Below, in pieces: positions 60,071 to 64,000 of a stretch of 64,000 nucleotides of DNA (positions are counted from its first letter, which is position 1; every line of letters starts with the position of its first letter). Position numbers and translations under genes: made by a program. The notes under the pieces were generated by a model that did no database searches, was not told the DNA's origin, and saw only the letters and a list, made by a program, of their open reading frames with translations. Source of the stretch: Clostridium sp. MCC353 (GTDB lineage Bacteria; Bacillota; Clostridia; Lachnospirales; Lachnospiraceae); assembly GCF_018785315.1 (NCBI RefSeq), contig NZ_WQPN01000109.1, positions 91,491-155,490 on the forward strand, given 5' to 3'.

Positions 60071-61687
60071 TTATTCGGGCAAGTCAATCTTGCCGACAAA
60101 GCTGTAATAAATCTCAATGTCCTGCCTGCGGGTGCCGTTCTCATCATAGCTGCACTCATGCACCACAATTTTCTCGATCATTTCCCGCAAGAGAGTGGGG
60201 GTCAGTTCTTCAAAGGCAAGGTGCTTGCGGACAATGCCCATAAATTTCTCGGCGTTGACGGTAGCTGCCTGTGACTTGTCCAGTTCGGCTTGCAGGGCGG
60301 CGGCTCTCTTTTTCAGCTCCGCTTGCTCGGCTTCGTAGTCAGCCGACAGTTCCATGAAACGCTCATCGCTGATTTTGCCGTTTACATTGTCCTCATACAG
60401 CCGCTTGATAATGCGGCTGATTTCAGAAATGCGTTCCTGCGCCTGTTCAAGCTGCTTGATGGCTGCGGCGGTCTTTCGCTTGCCGCCGATCTCGTTCTGC
60501 TGGACAAGTAGTTTCACAAACCGGCTCTCATGCTTGGCTGCGTATTCGGTCACTTGCCGGAGATTTGCCAGGACACCAGCGGTCAACAGATCGGTGCGGA
60601 TAAAGTGCGCCGTACAGTTGCGGGTGCGCTTCTTGTAGCTGCCGCAGATGTAGCAGTCCTGTTTGCGGTCTTTGTTCTGATACCGCTGCTGATACAGCAC
60701 ATGGCCGCAGTCGGCGCAGAACAAAATCCCGGAGAACAGCCCCACTTCATCGTAGCGGTTCGGGCGTTTGCGCTGTTTGCGTAACTCCTGCACCCGTTCC
60801 CATGTTTCCTTGTCGATGATCGGCTCATGGTGGTTCTCGAAAATGGCCTGCTTCTCGACGGGGTTCTCTATGCTGTGCTTGACCTTATAAGAAGGCTTTT
60901 CCGTTTTGAAGTTCACCAGACATCCGGTGTACTCTCGGTTTTCGAGGATATGAACGACGGTGTTGGTCGCCCATTTGCACTCATAGCCTGGGTGATAACG
61001 GCGGGTGCTGCCTGTCCGCTGATATTCCAGCGTCCCCGGCGTGGGGATTTGCTGCTCCGTCAGCATACGGGCAATCTTGGTCGGGCCGTTCCCGGCAAGG
61101 CAAAGCTGGTAAATCTGCTGCACCACCGGGGCGGCTTCCTCGTCTATAATAAAATTCTCGTCCTCGTCCATCACATAGCCGTAAACCGGCTTGCTGGTAA
61201 CAGGCTTGCCGCTCATGCCTTTTGACTTTTTCACTGCCTTGATTTTCTTGCTCGTATCTCTCACCAGCCATTCATTGAACAGATTTCGCAGCGGGGTAAA
61301 ATCGTTGTCCATGCCCTCGCTGGCACTGTCCACATTATCGTTGACAGCGATAAAACGCACACCCTTTTGAGGGAACAGCATTTCCGTGTAAAACCCTACC
61401 TGCAAGTAGTTTCGCCCTAACCGGCTCATGTCCTTGACGATGACCGTACCCACTTTCCCGGCTTCAATGTCCGCAAGCATGGCTTGAAATCCGGGCCGCT
61501 GGAAGTTCGCGCCGGAAAAACCGTCGTCGGTGTACCAGCGCAGATTGGTAAAGCCGTTCTGTTTTGCGTAGGTTTCGAGTATCCTTTTTTGGTTCGATAT
61601 GGAATTACTCTCGCCTTGCAATTCATCCTCGTGGGACAATCTCGGATAAAGGGCGGTAATGAGGTTTTGGGTGGCTTGTCTTAACAT
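60071..61687 (-). CDS. Large serine recombinase (element integrase)
   Basis: A 538-residue recombinase: resolvase domain with nucleophile Ser18 (ALYPRLSHEDE), IVKDMSRLGRNYLQVG; recombinase domain; zinc ribbon (FCADCGHVLYQQ...CYICGSYKKRTRNCTAH); coiled coil ~400-480. Typical of Tn1549-like and other conjugative transposons. AACGGAGGA precedes the ATG. Likely responsible for insertion into the dynamin gene. Confidence 0.92.
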   Translation of the reverse strand: MLRQATQNLITALYPRLSHEDELQGESNSISNQKRILETYAKQNGFTNLRWYTDDGFSGANFQRPGFQAMLADIEAGKVGTVIVKDMSRLGRNYLQVGFYTEMLFPQKGVRFIAVNDNVDSASEGMDNDFTPLRNLFNEWLVRDTSKKIKAVKKSKGMSGKPVTSKPVYGYVMDEDENFIIDEEAAPVVQQIYQLCLAGNGPTKIARMLTEQQIPTPGTLEYQRTGSTRRYHPGYECKWATNTVVHILENREYTGCLVNFKTEKPSYKVKHSIENPVEKQAIFENHHEPIIDKETWERVQELRKQRKRPNRYDEVGLFSGILFCADCGHVLYQQRYQNKDRKQDCYICGSYKKRTRNCTAHFIRTDLLTAGVLANLRQVTEYAAKHESRFVKLLVQQNEIGGKRKTAAAIKQLEQAQERISEISRIIKRLYEDNVNGKISDERFMELSADYEAEQAELKKRAAALQAELDKSQAATVNAEKFMGIVRKHLAFEELTPTLLREMIEKIVVHECSYDENGTRRQDIEIYYSFVGKIDLPE

Positions 61688-61720
61688 AAAATCCTCCGTT
61701 TCCGACAGCCAGCCCCACTA

Positions 61721-61746
61721 TTCCGTGGTTTCATTGTACCACGGAA
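61721..61746. repeat. Inverted repeat upstream of the recombinase gene
   Basis: TTCCGTGGT (61721-61729) and ACCACGGAA (61738-61746); a third CCGTGGT lies near 61862. Possible operators for a regulator of recombinase expression. The 61747-61912 gap contains no other supported feature. Confidence 0.45.
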
Positions 61747-61912
61747 CGGCGGGGGCTGTACAGCGGCAAAAGCGTTAAATTTGCTTCTTTACAGCTTTTC
61801 AATTTTCCGATTTTTATGGTATGGGTTGTCGTCCCATATTTGCAGTAGAAAAGTTCATAACTCCGTGGTATACTCTGATTTAACAAAAAAATCAGAAGTT
61901 AAAGGAGAAAAC

Positions 61913-62113
61913 ATGAAGTATACAATAGATGAATTAACCGCGGCCAAAAGGCAAATTGATTCAACTCTGCACAAGCTAAGAGAAACAGTAAAAACATTTG
62001 AATCAAAGGATAATTCCGAGCGTTATAAATCACAAATCACATTGGCAAAGAGAAGAATAAAAGCCTTTGAAATTGCAAATTATTTTATAGAGAATGAGAT
62101 TAAGAATTGCTAA
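61913..62113 (+). CDS. Small helical protein of the element
   Basis: A 66-residue, highly charged alpha-helical protein (ELTAAKRQIDSTLHKLRETVKTF; ITLAKRRIKAFEIANYFIENEI) with AAAGGAG nine bases upstream. AT-richer than its neighbours and on the opposite strand from them. No family recognised. Confidence 0.6.
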   Translation: MKYTIDELTAAKRQIDSTLHKLRETVKTFESKDNSERYKSQITLAKRRIKAFEIANYFIENEIKNC

Positions 62114-62177
62114 AGCACTTCCGATTTTCGTTCCAGCGGTCATGCTCCCTGGCATGGCCGCTTTTCCATGCCCCGGT

Positions 62178-62372
62178 TCACGCCGGATAAGTCGGCTCCT
62201 GTGTAGCAGCGGCTTCCGCTTCCAGTACCCGCGCCATTTTGTCGGCGGCTGTGGTTGTGGTGTCTTTCTTGAAATAGCCGGACACGACAAGGACGGAATT
62301 GCCCATGCGGATTTCCGTCACACAGTCAGGGCGGCGGGTGGTGCGGGTGTCGTGCTGCTTGTTATCTGCCAT
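62178..62372 (-). CDS. tnpW: TnpW family element protein
   Basis: A 64-residue protein: RRPDCVTEIRMGNSVLVVSGYFKKDTTTTAADKMARVLEAE matches transposon-encoded TnpW proteins found next to dnaC-like and recombinase genes. AAAGGAG is placed well for ATG 62372; the frame is open upstream into the ATPase gene. Function unknown. Confidence 0.75.
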   Translation of the reverse strand: MADNKQHDTRTTRRPDCVTEIRMGNSVLVVSGYFKKDTTTTAADKMARVLEAEAAATQEPTYPA

Positions 62373-62386
62373 AGGCAATACTCCTT

Positions 62387-63229
62387 TCAGTCGGTAATCA
62401 GTTTCTTCATGCTCTCCATTTTCCGCTTGGCGGTTTCCTGCCGGAAGTTGTCGCCGGTAAAGCGTACCGGGACGCACATGGAAAGCAGGCGGTCATAAAT
62501 CCGGGAATGGGCGGTGTCCTCCGGGTTGTGCAGGTCGTCCAGCGTAAGGTTGGTCGTGACGATCAGCGGCTTGCCGCTGCGGTAACGGCTGTCAATCACA
62601 TTGAACACCTGTTCCAGCCCGTATTCCGTCCCGCGTTCCATGCCGAAGTCGTCAAGGATCAGCAGCGGATAACGACAAAGGCGGGAAATGTACTCGTTGC
62701 GCCCCTCAAAGCTGGCGGCAAGGTCATTGAGGATAAGAGCAAAGTTCGTCATGCGGACGGGGATTTCTTTCTCCATGAGGGCGTTTGCGATACAGCCTGC
62801 AAGGTAGCTTTTGCCGGTGCCTACGCCGCCCCAGAACAGGCAGCCGATATTGTCTGTCCGCATATCTTCCCAATGCTCCACATACCGGCGGGCAAGCCCG
62901 GTCTGCGGGTTCCTGCCGTTGTCGTTCTCGAAAGTCCAGTCCCGCATGGTGGGGTCGGTAAAGCCCCGGCGTTTCAGTTCTTCCACGGTGTCAAGGTGTC
63001 TGCGCCGCTTTTCGGCGGCTTCCCGTTCCTCGCGGGCGGTTCTCTGGCAGTCGCACTCTGCCGGGTGGCGGTCGCGCCCGAAGATAGCGGCCTTATCCGG
63101 CGCAAAATAGGCTTCTTTCGGCTTGCGGCACTTGCCGCAGTACAGTAAACCGTCCTCGCCGGTGTAGTCCTCCGGCTCCGGGATGGTGGTCGTCATATTC
63201 TCCAAAACCGCGTTGATTTCATTCTTCAT
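62387..63229 (-). CDS. DnaC/IstB-like ATP-binding protein
   Basis: A 280-residue AAA+ ATPase. N-terminal zinc site (LYCGKCRKPKEAYF...CDCQRTAREE), Walker A GGVGTGKSYLAG near residue 140, Walker B LLILDDFGMERGTEYG, and sensor region PLIVTTNLTLDDL. Acts as a helicase loader in element replication or transfer. AAGGAGGGCG lies before ATG 63229; the gene overlaps the end of the RepA_N gene. Confidence 0.9.
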   Translation of the reverse strand: MKNEINAVLENMTTTIPEPEDYTGEDGLLYCGKCRKPKEAYFAPDKAAIFGRDRHPAECDCQRTAREEREAAEKRRRHLDTVEELKRRGFTDPTMRDWTFENDNGRNPQTGLARRYVEHWEDMRTDNIGCLFWGGVGTGKSYLAGCIANALMEKEIPVRMTNFALILNDLAASFEGRNEYISRLCRYPLLILDDFGMERGTEYGLEQVFNVIDSRYRSGKPLIVTTNLTLDDLHNPEDTAHSRIYDRLLSMCVPVRFTGDNFRQETAKRKMESMKKLITD

Positions 63230-63972
63230 AAACTCTCGCCCTCCTTGCATGAGTAGTCTGGTATGCCCTTTTTAGGGGCTTCCTTTTTGTCGTTCCCCGC
63301 CCATATCCGCAGGGCGGCGGCATAGTTCTGGTAGCTTTTCCCGTTGGCGGCAAGGTAGCGGCTCATTTCCTCGATGAACCGTTCCAGCCTGTCAGGGTAC
63401 TCTGCCTGCAACTCGTCGTATTCGGTCTGTGACAGAAAAATATTTCCATATCGGCCATAGGGCGCGGACGGCCCCCCACTCACTCCCTTTGTTTGGCTCT
63501 CTGTAAGGTTGTTTATAGTAGTTTGGTTAGGGGACGGTTTTCCGACCATCATAAGGTCGGTTTTCTGACCATCAGTAGGACGGTTTTCCGGCTCTATGAG
63601 GGGCGGACTTCCGGCCATCAGTTGGTCTGAAAACTGTACCTGTGGCACTGGCGGTACTTTGACATAAAGCCGGTTCGGTGCGGAGAAGCCGCCCCGTTCC
63701 CGTTCCAACAGCCCCGCCGTGTCCAGTTCATTAAGCGCCCCCTTGATGGTGGTGCTGCCTTTATCCAGTATTTCTGCTATCTCCGCGATGGGATAGATAA
63801 TATAAATCCTGCCCTCGTCGTCCAGCCACTTGTTTTTCTGGGAGAGGGTGGAACGGTCTAACAGCAGCGAATACAGCAGCTTGGCGGTCTGTGAAATCTC
63901 CATTTTCAGCAGGAAACGGGGATACGGCAGATAGGCGGGCAGCCGCGTGTCTGCCCTGATATAATCAGCGAT
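63226..63972 (-). CDS. RepA_N-type replication initiator protein with possible ATC start
   Basis: Winged-helix RepA_N domain: LPYPRFLLKMEISQTAKLLYSLLLDR, then GRIYIIYPIAEIAEILDKGSTTIKGALNELDTAGLLERE; a Pro/Thr-rich linker and a helical C-terminal domain (QAEYPDRLERFIEEMSRYLAANGKSYQNYAAALRIWAG). The first ATG is at 63903, but homology-like sequence (ADYIRADTRLPAYL) continues 23 codons upstream to a GGGAGG site, with ATC at 63972 in start position. If ATC is not used, the protein is 225 residues from 63903. Overlaps the DnaC-like gene. Confidence 0.75.
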   Translation of the reverse strand: MADYIRADTRLPAYLPYPRFLLKMEISQTAKLLYSLLLDRSTLSQKNKWLDDEGRIYIIYPIAEIAEILDKGSTTIKGALNELDTAGLLERERGGFSAPNRLYVKVPPVPQVQFSDQLMAGSPPLIEPENRPTDGQKTDLMMVGKPSPNQTTINNLTESQTKGVSGGPSAPYGRYGNIFLSQTEYDELQAEYPDRLERFIEEMSRYLAANGKSYQNYAAALRIWAGNDKKEAPKKGIPDYSCKEGESL

Positions 63973-64000
63973 AGGATCACCTCCCTGTGTTCGGGTTGAT

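Larger units (their letters stand above)
60000..64000. mobile_element. Left end of a second integrative/conjugative element (partial)
   Basis: Starts between about 59960 and 60029, inside the dynamin gene, and runs off the window. Contains a large serine recombinase, a TnpW-like protein, a DnaC-like ATPase and a RepA_N protein, the usual order at the end of Tn1549-type and related Firmicutes elements. GC content rises sharply at the boundary. The right end and transfer genes are outside the window. Confidence 0.8.

Noticed and set aside
1-64000. tRNA or rRNA genes, riboswitches
   Set aside because: No cloverleaf, conserved rRNA stretch or known riboswitch core was recognised by eye; a covariance search was not possible here.

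Overview
The window looks like the chromosome of a Gram-positive, low-to-mid GC gut Clostridia, most likely Lachnospiraceae (Lachnoclostridium/Enterocloster/Hungatella type). This rests on strong AGGAGG ribosome sites, Clostridia-style lipoproteins, DUF3796/HTH and DUF4160 pairs, a YesMN two-component system and typical Firmicutes mobilizable elements. No rRNA, tRNA or CRISPR array was seen. The genus is inference; nothing in the window fixes it.

Layout. 1-11.3 kb: a YitT-family membrane protein, an AraC regulator, a permease / alpha-beta hydrolase / enolase-superfamily operon, a DUF4160 pair, an amidohydrolase with an orphan TctC binding lipoprotein, a LysR regulator with a nitroreductase, and an HTH/DUF3796 pair. 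11.7-20.7 kb: one long minus-strand operon (binding lipoprotein, two permeases, two ATPases, two cytoplasmic sulfatases) with its probable LacI repressor and a matching operator. 21-26.2 kb: a sucrose locus (LacI regulator, PTS EIIBCA, GH32 hydrolase) with two clear operators. 26.2-32 kb: a second permease / enolase-superfamily / metallo-hydrolase operon, a LysR regulator and an unknown protein with a HEPN-like Rx4H motif.

32.17-39.78 kb is an integrative mobilizable element bounded by 20-bp inverted repeats. It carries a pMV158-like oriT, a Mef-type macrolide efflux gene behind an attenuator-rich leader, a MobV relaxase, a RepA_N-like protein and a large serine recombinase. A broken Uma2 gene follows. 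40.3-51.1 kb is a carbohydrate operon (ABC importer, a large propeller protein, GH4 glycosidase) with a YesM/YesN sensor-regulator pair and a serine hydrolase. 51.3-53.6 kb holds an ECF sigma factor with its probable partner and a truncated PD-(D/E)XK gene. 53.7-60.0 kb is a minus-strand cluster: a dynamin-like GTPase, a C39-like cysteine peptidase, an unknown protein, a membrane protein and a metallophosphoesterase. A second, larger mobile element (serine recombinase, TnpW, DnaC-like ATPase, RepA_N protein) starts at about 60 kb, has cut the 5' part off the dynamin gene, and runs off the window end.

Two repeat families tie the region together. One is a perfect palindrome (82 bp once, 52 bp twice) at gene 3' ends. 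The other is built on TTCAGACGGC-like inverted repeats enclosing further hairpins, and lies between or next to catabolic genes. Best candidates for something undescribed: the dynamin/peptidase cluster, the asymmetric two-ATPase importer joined to cytoplasmic sulfatases, the two repeat families, and the HEPN-like protein.
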